From NCBI GenBank assembly GCA_030123625.1, contig CP126121.1, forward strand, positions 1,714,179 to 1,778,178: DNA of 64,000 nucleotides, written 5' to 3'. This stretch comes from Nitrospira sp. GTDB taxonomy: Bacteria > Nitrospirota > Nitrospiria > Nitrospirales > Nitrospiraceae. The translations under genes and the position numbers were made by a program. The notes below the pieces were generated by a model, which did no database searches, was not told the DNA's origin, and worked only from the letters and a program-made list of their open reading frames with translations. Below are positions 27,921 through 36,252 of the stretch, one piece after another; the stretch's first letter is position 1; each line of letters begins with the position of its first letter.

Positions 27921-28412
27921 ATGTTCCGCACATGTATCGGAATCCTCATGCTGCTATGTATCTTCTTCTCGGTCGGCCAGTCCTTGGCTACTCCTACTCA
28001 GCGGCAGGATACGACCCGCCGATTATACGATCGCGTCATGGATGAATTTAAGCACCGCGACTACGAAGCGGCGATGGCAGGTTTTCGATTTTTCATTGAG
28101 CTGCATCGCCAATCATCCTTGGCAGCCAATGCGCAATATTGGATCGGAGAATGTCAATATCGGATGGGACGATATCGGGACGCGCTCAAGTCGTTCTATG
28201 ACGTCGTGTCCAATTACCCGCTCAGCCCAAAATTGGCGGCTTCCACACTGAAGCTCGGCCAGACCTATACGAAACTGGGTGATCACGAGACGGCACGGCT
28301 CATGTTCGACCGAGTGGTGGATCAATACCCGGATAGCCAGGAAGCAGAAGTCGCTCGCAAAGCCGTGGAGACAAGCCCGAGTGTCGAAGACGCAACGAAT
28401 CAATCGCCGTAG
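27921..28412 (+). CDS. YbgF/CpoB-like TPR periplasmic protein
   Basis: About 163 residues. The signal peptide (FRTCIGILMLLCIFFSVGQSLA) is followed by three tetratricopeptide repeats (RRLYDRVMDEFKHRDYEAAM, AQYWIGECQYRMGRYRDALKS, LKLGQTYTKLGDHETARLMF). This is the C-terminal TPR part of CpoB (YbgF), which coordinates the Tol-Pal system with cell-wall synthesis, but the N-terminal coiled coil of true CpoB is missing and no tol genes are near. ATG 27921 is chosen for its GGAGG site seven bases upstream. Confidence 0.78.
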   Translation: MFRTCIGILMLLCIFFSVGQSLATPTQRQDTTRRLYDRVMDEFKHRDYEAAMAGFRFFIELHRQSSLAANAQYWIGECQYRMGRYRDALKSFYDVVSNYPLSPKLAASTLKLGQTYTKLGDHETARLMFDRVVDQYPDSQEAEVARKAVETSPSVEDATNQSP

Positions 28413-28554
28413 GAGACATCCTGTTTTGATGAAAGAAGATCGCTCCCTACCGCAATCGTCATGACCACTAGCACCTTTGCCGGTCCAGCTCAGCCGGCCT
28501 GTGTGCCTGCTAATAGTTTCAAGCTCTGTACGCTCAAAACTCAGAAGGGGACCG

Positions 28555-29166
28555 ATGACAATGTGGATCTCATTATCGACAAACAGTCAAACCCATTACT
28601 GGAGAATGATCCTGGTATGCCTGCTTTGTACTTCATGTGACTTGGGCGGTACGAACGTTATTCCGGAAGAGGTTCCCGAGGTTCCCATGGAGCACGCGAG
28701 TCATAATGACTGTCCGAATGTCAGTGGGACCTATAAATTGTATGGGGATGCACTACCCGGGATGCCTCCGTATTTCATGTTCATAAATTCTGGATTGGCC
28801 TTGGATGATATGTTGGGGCTGGACCTCAACGTGCCAGGCCGATGGCCCACGAGTGAGATTCACGTGGTGCAGACCGACCCTCACAGGATATCGGTCAGGA
28901 TCGTTGGGTCTTCAGAGACAAAGACCGGGCAGCTTCAACCAGGGGATAAGGTGTGGTGCAAAGACCATCGGCTTACTATTGAGCGTCTCGTGGACACCAT
29001 AGGGGAGGCGACCACCGGGCGGGCGCTCATTATTCATCAACTTGAATTGGCACAGGACGGGGCGCTCATTGTGAGGACAGAGATACGAGGGGCAACCAGA
29101 TTTCTATTCTTCTATATTAAGGATCCGACAGAATTGTATGGAGCAAGATTTCAGGCCGTACAATAG
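28555..29166 (+). CDS. Predicted lipoprotein, hypothetical
   Basis: A 203-residue exported protein. The signal peptide ends with the lipobox LLCTSCDLGG. The mature part begins with a Pro/Glu-rich spacer (IPEEVPEVPMEHASHN). It then has CPNVSGTYKLYGDALPGM and a beta-rich body (RISVRIVGSSETKTGQL, LIIHQLELAQDGALIVRTEI), resembling a small lipocalin-like or META-type barrel, which I cannot name. ATG 28555 has AAGGGG five bases upstream and is clearly favoured over an in-frame GTG-type start at 28477. Confidence 0.6.
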   Translation: MTMWISLSTNSQTHYWRMILVCLLCTSCDLGGTNVIPEEVPEVPMEHASHNDCPNVSGTYKLYGDALPGMPPYFMFINSGLALDDMLGLDLNVPGRWPTSEIHVVQTDPHRISVRIVGSSETKTGQLQPGDKVWCKDHRLTIERLVDTIGEATTGRALIIHQLELAQDGALIVRTEIRGATRFLFFYIKDPTELYGARFQAVQ

Positions 29167-29449
29167 AGTGAGAAACTTGGACCGTCGAATAAAAAGGGTC
29201 TGGAATCTTTATTTAGACGTCTTGCAACGACATACTTGCTTGCCCATTGCGTCCGGCGCAATCCTGTAGACCACCAAGATCCTCCTCGGAGCTCCAGGCC
29301 GCCAGCACAATCACTGAATATTCATGGCAAGCCTGTCCGATGGTGCCGTATAATTAGACCCATATGTTCAATGAAAATGTGAGGATTTGGCGATTTGGCC
29401 TTAATCTTCACATAAGGGGCATAGTGGGCTTGTTGGTGGAGGTGCACTG

Positions 29450-29668
29450 ATGAAAACGTTTTCCGCCTATGTGGAGTGGGATCCTGAAGCAAAATTATAT
29501 GTGGGGGTGATCCCCGGTATTCCGGGAGCCCATAGCCAAGGACGAACGCTTGATGAACTTCACGAGAATTTGAAAGAAGTGATCACGCTATGTGTGGAAG
29601 AGTATCAGGGCAACCTGGATGATTTGCCCCGCTTTGTCGGCTTGCAGCAGATTGATGTCGCCGTATGA
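29450..29668 (+). CDS. hicB: HicB-family antitoxin (second hicBA pair)
   Basis: A 72-residue HicB antitoxin with the classical pattern YVEWDPEAKLYVGVIPGIPGAHSQGRTLDEL. It has a strong GGAGGTG ribosome-binding site before ATG 29450. A TATAAT at 29349-29354 with TGGCAA 17 bases upstream may be its promoter. The short N-terminal HicB domain has no C-terminal DNA-binding domain visible here, so operator binding may be weak or done by the complex. It overlaps its toxin by four bases. Confidence 0.9.
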   Translation: MKTFSAYVEWDPEAKLYVGVIPGIPGAHSQGRTLDELHENLKEVITLCVEEYQGNLDDLPRFVGLQQIDVAV

Positions 29669-29985
29669 CGCGGCTGAGCGTGGTTGATGCGAAGACGATG
29701 GAGCGAGTGTTGCTCGCACTTGGCTTCCACGTCATTCGTCAGAAGGGCAGTCATGTCTTCTATCGACATCCCGACGGCCAAACGACCACGGTCCCACATC
29801 ACCCGGGCCGAGATCTCGCCCGGCCACTCATCCGAGAGGTCCTACGCGAGATTGAGTTGAACCCTGAACAGTTTCGGGACTTTTGGGTACGCTCTAGTTC
29901 ACCCACCTCAGTCTACGTTGAAGCAGTCAACAGCTTCCTGTTAGAGATGCGGCAGTCTCTGTACGTCACAGACAGTCATAGCTGA
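29665..29985 (+). CDS. hicA: HicA-family toxin with C-terminal extension (second hicBA pair)
   Basis: A 106-residue HicA. The toxin core (residues 1-75) carries VDAKTMERVLLALGFHVIRQ and the catalytic histidine in KGSHVFYRHPDG (His30), followed by TTTVPHHPGRDLARPLIREV. The usual end would be near ELNPEQFRDFW (about residue 75). The extra 27-30 residues (SPTSVYVEAVNSFLLEM and on) are unlike typical HicA and may be read-through or lineage-specific. Start ATG 29665 overlaps the antitoxin stop as ATGA. Confidence 0.88.
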   Translation: MTRLSVVDAKTMERVLLALGFHVIRQKGSHVFYRHPDGQTTTVPHHPGRDLARPLIREVLREIELNPEQFRDFWVRSSSPTSVYVEAVNSFLLEMRQSLYVTDSHS

Positions 29986-30129
29986 AAGTTGCGTGTGGTG
30001 GATCGACACACCATGGGATAGCCATACCTAAGAGTCATTGGACAAGGAACACTTCATGAACTCGAAGTACCCTTTTTATAAAAATCCTGCTGCCGTCCTG
30101 GTGTCCCACCTGCCAAGCAGCCTTCGTCG

Positions 30130-30636
30130 TTATTCCTCTTCGGCTAATCCCAGTCGAGCGGTGAGATCGGGCAGCGAATGGCTTTGCTTCGGCTGTAACT
30201 TCGTCAGCTTGATTCCCGCCGCGTCGAGCACTGTCTCGATGACGTGCTGCCGTTCCGCCTGATGAGGTTGCATGGATTCATGCTCTATCTGCACGACCTG
30301 TTCGACGCGGCATGATCCAGGATGGACCAAGACAAAATCGACTCGTTTGAGCGCGATCCGGTGCAAAATATCGGAACGCATCTTTTCCCCAGCTTCGACT
30401 TCTATGAAAGACCATAACGGCACCTGACTAAACACGAGGTAGCGCTCCTGGACGGCCATTTGCAGGAGGCTATACAACGCGATCTCCTCTTTCTCGAGCA
30501 ATGGGATAGAGCCGATGGTGACGCCCGGAGGAATGGCAAGCAGCGATGTCTGCTTCTTTCTTCGGCGCGCGTTCCTCAGATAGCGCCAAAGACCGACGAT
30601 CGCGGCAATGACCGCACCGACCAACAGAATTTTCAT
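30130..30636 (-). CDS. DUF2726 domain protein
   Basis: A 168-residue membrane-anchored protein. It starts with a hydrophobic segment (ILLVGAVIAAIVGLWRYL) and a basic stretch (RRRKK). A DUF2726 domain follows, with residues VDFVLVHPGSCRVEQVVQIEHES that fit the restriction-endonuclease-like core proposed for the family. It overlaps the anmK stop by four bases and is transcribed from the same promoter. Function unknown; a nuclease fold without proven activity. Confidence 0.7.
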   Translation of the reverse strand: MKILLVGAVIAAIVGLWRYLRNARRRKKQTSLLAIPPGVTIGSIPLLEKEEIALYSLLQMAVQERYLVFSQVPLWSFIEVEAGEKMRSDILHRIALKRVDFVLVHPGSCRVEQVVQIEHESMQPHQAERQHVIETVLDAAGIKLTKLQPKQSHSLPDLTARLGLAEEE

Positions 30637-31832
30637 CTCTTCTTACTTCCGCCTTTACGCGACCGCAGCCGCTCATACCAGTGCGGGCCGCTTGGGACGA
30701 TGCAACCCAATAACCGTGGGGCCGCCGCTCCCGTAACCGATGGCACGTTCCCGCACTGTTCCATGACGGTTTGGTACGCGAGAACGGCAAACGCCACCGA
30801 TTCCAGCGCCTTACTGTCCCAACCGTGGGACTCGAATGAGGTGACCGGCACGGGAGCAAAGATCTCCGTTAAATATCCCATGATCGCTCGGTTCTTGACA
30901 CCGCCTCCGCCCACGATCACGTCATCGATTCCTTCCTTGATCCACCGCCTGGCCGTACCGACCGCTTCGGCAGTCCAGCGGCTACAGGTTGCCAGAAGAT
31001 CTTCGACCGATAGCCGACGTGTTTGTTGCCAACTGAGTAATTCATCCAGCATCTTCGCGCCGAACGCCTCACGCCCCGTCGATTTTGGAGGCGCCTGAGA
31101 AAGATACGGATGGGCAAGAAGTTTGGCGAGTAATCGTGAATCGACCCGGCCTTTGGCTGCCAAACGTCCCTCGCGGTCCATCGAGGCTCGACCATTCGTG
31201 GTGCGGGACATGATTCCATCAAGAACCATATTTGCCGGCCCCGTGTCGAATGCGACGAGGTCCTCCGTGCCTGATCCGCGGGGAAGGTAGGTGACGTTGC
31301 TGATACCGCCAAGATTCACGATAAGTCTGGCGCGGCGTACATGTCGAAACAGCAGCGCATGGACTCCTGGCGTAAGCGGCGCCCCCTGTCCACCGGCCGC
31401 AATGTCGCGCGGACGGAAATCGGCGACGGTCGTAATCCCGGTACGTTCGGCAATCACGGCCGGCTCAGCGATTTGCAATGTGGAACGTATGGCGCCGACA
31501 CGTGTATCTTTGATGCCATGCGGCAGATGGTGCACCGTTTGGCCATGAGATCCGATCAGATCGACGTTCTCAGGAGACCATTGAGCCGACCGAATGACTC
31601 CCAAGGCGGCGTCTGCGAACCATTCGCCTAGGAGCGCGTTCAGATGGCAAATATCCGCCACCGTTCCGGAAACCGATGCGGAGAGAATTCGTTGCTGCAA
31701 CGAACGAGGATAAGGAAGCGAATGAAACGCCGCCATCTCGACGTGGAGGCCGGCTTTTCGACGGACGATGGTGACCAGCGCCGCATCGACCCCGTCCGCT
31801 GAAGTTCCTGACATCAATCCGACAACGTTCAT
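30633..31832 (-). CDS. anmK: Anhydro-N-acetylmuramic acid kinase
   Basis: AnmK phosphorylates and opens 1,6-anhydro-N-acetylmuramic acid to MurNAc-6-phosphate during peptidoglycan recycling. The nucleotide-binding start MNVVGLMSGTSADGVDAALV and the middle blocks DLIGSHGQTVHHLP, VADFRPRDIAAGGQGAPL and VNLGGISNVTYLP, with GGGGVKNRAIM near the C terminus, are intact over about 399 residues. ATG 31832 has AAAGGA nine bases upstream and is preferred to the TTG/ATG extension to 31913. No murQ or amg gene is near. Confidence 0.94.
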   Translation of the reverse strand: MNVVGLMSGTSADGVDAALVTIVRRKAGLHVEMAAFHSLPYPRSLQQRILSASVSGTVADICHLNALLGEWFADAALGVIRSAQWSPENVDLIGSHGQTVHHLPHGIKDTRVGAIRSTLQIAEPAVIAERTGITTVADFRPRDIAAGGQGAPLTPGVHALLFRHVRRARLIVNLGGISNVTYLPRGSGTEDLVAFDTGPANMVLDGIMSRTTNGRASMDREGRLAAKGRVDSRLLAKLLAHPYLSQAPPKSTGREAFGAKMLDELLSWQQTRRLSVEDLLATCSRWTAEAVGTARRWIKEGIDDVIVGGGGVKNRAIMGYLTEIFAPVPVTSFESHGWDSKALESVAFAVLAYQTVMEQCGNVPSVTGAAAPRLLGCIVPSGPHWYERLRSRKGGSKKR

Positions 31833-31983
31833 CTCCAGTATCCTTTCACCACCCGCACGAATACTGCGTGGTTCACGGTGTGCTACGCTAATCGAACTTT
31901 GGTGTATGGTCAAGGAGCGAATGGACAGGGCCTAACAGGATGTTGAAAAAGGCCGCATTGGCATTCCCCCAAGACACAGCCAC

Positions 31984-32064
31984 CTCACCGACTCGGCGGC
32001 GTCCACAAACGTGAAGAGATTCGGACACTGCCGGCTCACCGACTCGCCGGCGCGCACAGACGTG
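31984..32064 (+). repeat. Direct repeat of 30 bases, period 51
   Basis: Two copies (31984-32013 and 32035-32064) share CTCACCGACTCG and then CGGCG at matching positions, with four mismatches over 30 bases. They lie in the 225-base gap between anmK and the metal-binding protein gene. Just before them, at 31935-31957, is the sequence CAGGATGTTGAAAAAGGCCG, close to the left end of the palindromic element at 42434. The gap otherwise shows no gene. Confidence 0.45.
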
Positions 32065-32138
32065 GCGCTCTTTATTCATCGCGCCGTGCGTCTCATTATT
32101 CTCCGCGTCGCGGACCTCGTTGACACCGGAATACGCGG

Positions 32139-33089
32139 ATGATACCGTCCCCGCCGATGTTTCCGGTCAACCATGTGCGGAAGTCGCCTGCCTTTTCTCT
32201 CCTTGCCGTGCTGGTCGGTTTCCTGACCCCCGTCGGCGCCATGACGGAAGCTCGCGATCCGATTCCTGTGGTGGTCACTATTCCCGTCCTGAAGGATTTG
32301 GCGGAACAAGTCGGTGGCCCTCATGTGCGAGTCACCTCTTTGTTGAGCGGCTACGAGAACGAGCACACCTATTCGCCCAAGCCTACCGATCTGGTCGCGG
32401 TCCGGAAAGCCAAGCTGTTGTTGGAAATCGGTATGGGACTCGAGGTCTGGGTTTCGTCGCTGGTGAAGAACGCGGGAGGCCGATCACTACGCGTGATCAC
32501 GACGTCCCAAGGAGTAGAGCTGATTCGAGACGGCACTGACGTTCATGAAGGGAGACATCATGAAGGGGAAACCGGGAATCCGCACATCTGGCTGGACCCG
32601 GAGAATGCCGCCATCATGCTGCACCACATTACCGACGCCCTCATTGAAGTAGACCCGAGCCACACGGCAGAATTTCGAACCAATCAAACGGCTTTTCTCC
32701 AACGGCTGGGACAGTTGCAAAATGAACTGTTCGCGCGTACTCAGCGGCTATCCAACCGGCGTTTCATCGCCCATCATCCGGCTTGGCCCTATTTGGCAAA
32801 GCGATTCAACCTCGACATTGTCGGCACGATTCAGATGCAGTCGGGTACAGAGCCATCTGCCCTTCACTTGCAATCCCTCATCGACAAGATAAGAAAGGAG
32901 AATATCAGAGTTATCGCCTCCGAGGTTCAACTCAGCCAACGACTGCCGGAGCTGCTGGCGAGAGAAACCAAGGCCCACGTCGTCGTCTTGACGACGATGC
33001 CTGGCGGTTTGGCGGGAACCGAGACCTACCTCGACATGCTTCGCCATGATGTGCTCCAATTAGCCGGTGCGTTGGAAACGACCTCGTAG
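32139..33089 (+). CDS. Metal ABC transporter substrate-binding protein (ZnuA-like)
   Basis: A 316-residue periplasmic cluster A-I binding protein for zinc or manganese. The signal peptide is SPAFSLLAVLVGFLTPVGAM. The first metal ligand region is YENEHTYSPKPTD. A histidine-rich loop follows (DVHEGRHHEGETGNPHIWLD), the other typical ligand region, and then the family motif HHPAWPYLAKRFNL. A His-rich loop favours zinc. It is followed after 38 bases by the ATPase gene. Its permease is not adjacent but 7.7 kb downstream. ATG 32139 is used; ATG 32157 is possible. Confidence 0.88.
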   Translation: MIPSPPMFPVNHVRKSPAFSLLAVLVGFLTPVGAMTEARDPIPVVVTIPVLKDLAEQVGGPHVRVTSLLSGYENEHTYSPKPTDLVAVRKAKLLLEIGMGLEVWVSSLVKNAGGRSLRVITTSQGVELIRDGTDVHEGRHHEGETGNPHIWLDPENAAIMLHHITDALIEVDPSHTAEFRTNQTAFLQRLGQLQNELFARTQRLSNRRFIAHHPAWPYLAKRFNLDIVGTIQMQSGTEPSALHLQSLIDKIRKENIRVIASEVQLSQRLPELLARETKAHVVVLTTMPGGLAGTETYLDMLRHDVLQLAGALETTS

Positions 33090-33127
33090 CCATTATCGTC
33101 TTACCGCCGGAAGGAGCTTCGGATCCT

Positions 33128-33919
33128 GTGTCTGACCCCCGCGAGCCTATTATCCGTTTCGACCACGCCTCCTTTGGATTTCCTGGGCTCATCGCGCTCA
33201 AAGATATTTCGTTGGCCATCTATGAAGGTGAGTTCGTGGGGGTCATCGGCCCAAACGGATCAGGCAAGACGACGCTGTGTCGCGCTGTCCTGGGACTTCT
33301 CGCTCCGGTGGAGGGCCATCTTCATATCTTCGACTGTGCCTGTGACGAACTCCGCTGCCACCATCGCGCCAAAATCGGCTACCTTCCGCAGAAAGGAGTC
33401 GTCGATCGGAATTTTCCGGTGACGGTCTTCGAAACGGTCATGATGGGTCGTTATGGAGCACTGGGCCTGTTCAAGCGCCCAGGAAGGAAGGATCGTGACA
33501 TCGCGATGGAGGCGCTGGCTCAGGTCGGAATGGATTCTCACAAGGATCATGCTCTCGGTCAGCTGTCCGGCGGCCAGCAACAACGCGTTTTCATCGCCAG
33601 GGCGCTGGCCCAGCAACCCAAGGTCTTGATATTGGACGAACCGACGACCGGTCTGGATATCACCACTCAACACAGTGTCATTGAGTTAGTACAGCACCTC
33701 CATGACGAACTCAAACTTACGGTCCTCCTTATTACGCACGACATTAATATGATCCGCTCACGGGTGGATCGGTTGGTTCTTCTCAAGACCAGACTCTTCG
33801 CCGCAGCATCTCCTGCTGAAGTTCTTAAACCCGAAATTCTTCACCAGGTGTACGGCAAAGACCTCGTTATTACAGAGAAGGATCTCGTCATCGTCGAAGA
33901 TTACCACCATCACCACTAA
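33128..33919 (+). CDS. Metal ABC transporter ATP-binding protein (ZnuC-like)
   Basis: A 263-residue ATPase with Walker A GPNGSGKTT, signature LSGGQQQRVFIARAL and Walker B VLILDEPTTGLD. It belongs to the zinc/manganese importer family, as does its neighbour. The C terminus ends YHHHH, a terminal histidine cluster found in some metal-handling ATPases. Start is a GTG at 33128 (VSDPREPI). It ends 151 bases before the convergent metallothionein gene. Confidence 0.92.
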   Translation: MSDPREPIIRFDHASFGFPGLIALKDISLAIYEGEFVGVIGPNGSGKTTLCRAVLGLLAPVEGHLHIFDCACDELRCHHRAKIGYLPQKGVVDRNFPVTVFETVMMGRYGALGLFKRPGRKDRDIAMEALAQVGMDSHKDHALGQLSGGQQQRVFIARALAQQPKVLILDEPTTGLDITTQHSVIELVQHLHDELKLTVLLITHDINMIRSRVDRLVLLKTRLFAAASPAEVLKPEILHQVYGKDLVITEKDLVIVEDYHHHH

Positions 33920-34070
33920 TCAGATTGATGGTATCACACAGCCAGCCCTACACCACCCGTTGGGAAACGATTCCTCTTATGCATGAGCTGAATTTTAACA
34001 GGGCCATCCCTCTTTACTCTGTACAACGTAATCGCTACCGAGCGAGTATTAACTTGTTAGACCCGCAAAA

Positions 34071-34214
34071 TTACCTGGAGGTTTGACAACCCGGATGGTT
34101 ACAGGGGCAAGTACTTCCCTCCGTTCGGACATTGCGGCATTCGTCAGAGCAGAATTCTTTTCCAGCTTGAGCGAAACATTTACACTGAGGATGGGCGCAT
34201 TTCTTCTCAGTCAT
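34071..34214 (-). CDS. Small metallothionein
   Basis: A 47-residue, cysteine-rich protein. Eight cysteines at 6, 11, 13, 22, 26, 36, 38 and 43 and two histidines at 8 and 40 form the pattern of bacterial zinc metallothioneins (SmtA/BmtA type): CxHPxCxC, then C-x3-C, then CPCNHPGC. The ATG at 34214 is preceded by a near-perfect AGGAGG at correct spacing. The codons are uninterrupted to TAA. The gene stands convergent to the zinc-type transporter ATPase, so it is probably part of zinc or copper buffering. It is below the usual length cut-off of gene callers. Confidence 0.9.
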   Translation of the reverse strand: MTEKKCAHPQCKCFAQAGKEFCSDECRNVRTEGSTCPCNHPGCQTSR

Positions 34215-34327
34215 GATTGCCTCCTAGCTCGCGTTACTTTTGCGTGAGACAATCGATTCGAGAACTAGGGAAACACCTTGGACATTGTCTGAAGCGCATC
34301 ATCCAACCGCGCCCCTGTAATTCTTTG

Positions 34328-34507
34328 CTAACCTTCCACTCCAGCGTTTTGTTGCCCACGGGCGGTTTCCTTTCGCGCGCCGTCACTATATATTGAGCAT
34401 ATGTTGTCCAGAAGATAACGGCTCGGCAGCAGGTGGCTAACGTCATGCCTTATTGCGACGGTTCTCCAGAATCCACATTCTTTCTCACTAGCTATGTTTT
34501 TCGACAT
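34328..34507 (-). CDS. Possible small hypothetical protein
   Basis: A 59-residue open frame starting at ATG 34507 with GGAGGATC upstream, beginning SKNIASEKECGFWRTVAIR. No family is recognised, and another frame over the same bases is also open. Stretches of both frames look protein-like, so this may be a broken gene. The intergenic span 34215-34687 holds nothing else I can support. Confidence 0.25.
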   Translation of the reverse strand: MSKNIASEKECGFWRTVAIRHDVSHLLPSRYLLDNICSIYSDGARKETARGQQNAGVEG

Positions 34508-34687
34508 GGCTATGATCCTCCACAAGCTCATTGAGTTTCTCCTCCAGCAGGCTGGTTAACACAACCTCAAACGGTTGAGTGGATGGTAAGAGTGCGCCGT
34601 GGGCTTCAGGCGGCGAGCCTGCTGTTCTGGTGACCGTCCTCTTTGTGTACTTTCTGTGTACGTTCGAAACATTCCAGGATGGCGATC

Positions 34688-35110
34688 ATGTTGAAACGCA
34701 TAGGCAGTTCTATTCCCTTGCTCTTTGTCGTAGTAGTCGGCTGTACCATGTTCTCGAAGTCGGCCATGCCGCTTCGCATCCATGACATCCATATCAATGG
34801 ACGGGACTCCATAAATCCTGCGGAATTGTATGCGGTCATCGGTGAAGAAATTCGGTGGCACAACGACCTCTTGGCCCCGATCTATCTCGGATTTCTGGGT
34901 GTTCAGCCAATGCAACAGGTAGGTTGTGAAAGGGGGTTCAAGACATGGTACGGAGCGATGAAGGATATTGTAAGGATTCCAGCAGGTCAGTATGTCAGCT
35001 TGTGTTTTCTCCAGTCTCGAATGGTCCGATACAACATCTGGACGGATATTGCAGACCCCGTCCATTCGATGAGTCCGACAGCGGTCATTCATCTCGACGA
35101 AGCGGCATGA
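34688..35110 (+). CDS. Secreted cupredoxin-like lipoprotein
   Basis: About 140 residues. A signal peptide ends at the lipobox VVVVGC, so the protein should be lipid-anchored at Cys19. The mature part has AVIGEEIRWHNDLLAPIYLG, reminiscent of the first strands and His ligand of cupredoxins, and later PAGQYVSLCFLQS, where a copper cysteine could lie. The full ligand set is not clear, so this is a fold-level guess. ATG 34688 has AGGA nine bases upstream. It is followed 41 bases later by a second secreted protein with a stronger copper-site motif. Confidence 0.6.
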   Translation: MLKRIGSSIPLLFVVVVGCTMFSKSAMPLRIHDIHINGRDSINPAELYAVIGEEIRWHNDLLAPIYLGFLGVQPMQQVGCERGFKTWYGAMKDIVRIPAGQYVSLCFLQSRMVRYNIWTDIADPVHSMSPTAVIHLDEAA

Positions 35111-35151
35111 TGGTGAGGAGATTATTCACAACCTTGTGTAAGGAGGCAGCG

Positions 35152-36105
35152 ATGAAAATGACTGTCCGCCAAAAGTTTATCGTCGTGTGTGCGTATGGGC
35201 TCAGTCTTGTATCGGTGCCGGACATGAGAGCCTATGAAGAAATTCCTATTGCCGATAGCGGCTCGCTTTCGGGTACCGTCCAGCTCGAAGGCAAAGTACC
35301 GATGCCGAAGGGGTACAATCTCACGACCGCGCCGGACCCAGTCTACTGCGGGCGGATTTCCGACGGCAAAGGGTGGCGATTACTGCAACCCTTTGATGCC
35401 GGACCGAATGGGGAATTTCGCCGCGTGGTTGTGTATCTTGAGGGAATCGACAAGGGGAAACCTTTCGAAGACTATACGCCGCCGAGGATCGAAGCCATTG
35501 ATTGCCGATTTCTGCCGTTTATCAATGTCGTGCGCGACCAGCACGATGTCCTCGTCGTGAACATGGACCCTGCCATGCACGACGTTCAAGCCTATGAGAC
35601 CTCGAATTTAGGGCCTCGCGTCTTGTTCAATGTTCCATTGCCGATCAGTCAACGCTATCCTCATGAAGCCGGATTGAGCACGCGTGTTCACACGCACTAC
35701 GAAGGGAAGACCGTCACGCAATCGGTCAAGATGACGAGAGACCGGAAGATTTTCAGCATGCAATGCGGTTTCCATCCATACATGGAGAGCTGGGCATTGG
35801 TCGCAGATCATCCATACTATGCCGTGGCCGATCATGAAGGACGGTTCGAGTTGAGCGGTATCCCGCCCGGGACCTATCAGGTGAAGGTCTGGCATCCCTA
35901 TGTCAGGGAAGACATTGCGCAGACGATCGCGATTGAACCGAATAAGCAGACGAGCATTGCGTTGAAGGTCGAGGCGCCGAGCGGACGCCTCTATGCCAAC
36001 CAAATGGTCGAGAATGCCTATGCTCGGTTCACCATTACCGAGGACGTGCAGCGTCAAATCCTACCGACCGTGGAAAAGCAAAGCATCACCGTAGACCAGG
36101 AATAG
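35152..36105 (+). CDS. Secreted cupredoxin-like / carboxypeptidase-regulatory-like domain protein
   Basis: A 317-residue exported protein with a perfect AAGGAGG before ATG 35152. The signal peptide ends near MRAYEEIP. The body contains the sequence QCGFHPYM, giving Cys205, His208 and Met211, the spacing of a type-1 copper centre, with His143 (in AMHDV) as candidate fourth ligand. The C-terminal region (residues about 225-285) carries SGIPPGTYQVKVWHPY, typical of carboxypeptidase-regulatory-like domains. A copper-binding periplasmic electron carrier or sensor is plausible; similar proteins are reported in nitrite oxidisers, but the match is by pattern only. Confidence 0.72.
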   Translation: MKMTVRQKFIVVCAYGLSLVSVPDMRAYEEIPIADSGSLSGTVQLEGKVPMPKGYNLTTAPDPVYCGRISDGKGWRLLQPFDAGPNGEFRRVVVYLEGIDKGKPFEDYTPPRIEAIDCRFLPFINVVRDQHDVLVVNMDPAMHDVQAYETSNLGPRVLFNVPLPISQRYPHEAGLSTRVHTHYEGKTVTQSVKMTRDRKIFSMQCGFHPYMESWALVADHPYYAVADHEGRFELSGIPPGTYQVKVWHPYVREDIAQTIAIEPNKQTSIALKVEAPSGRLYANQMVENAYARFTITEDVQRQILPTVEKQSITVDQE

Positions 36106-36252
36106 GGAGAGTATAAAAGTCCTGGGTCTCTGTTCCAAGACTGTCAGCGTCGATGCGATCGATTTAGACCACGTGGCACGCATGGTCCATTTTGGCAACC
36201 TCAGCGGCGCAAGACCGAAGTAGACGGACTGGATTCCCACGTCCCCGTTTCA

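Noticed and set aside
30038-30262. Small plus-strand gene after the second hicA
   Set aside because: The open frame runs into and opposite the DUF2726 gene, and the candidate start lacks a good ribosome-binding site.
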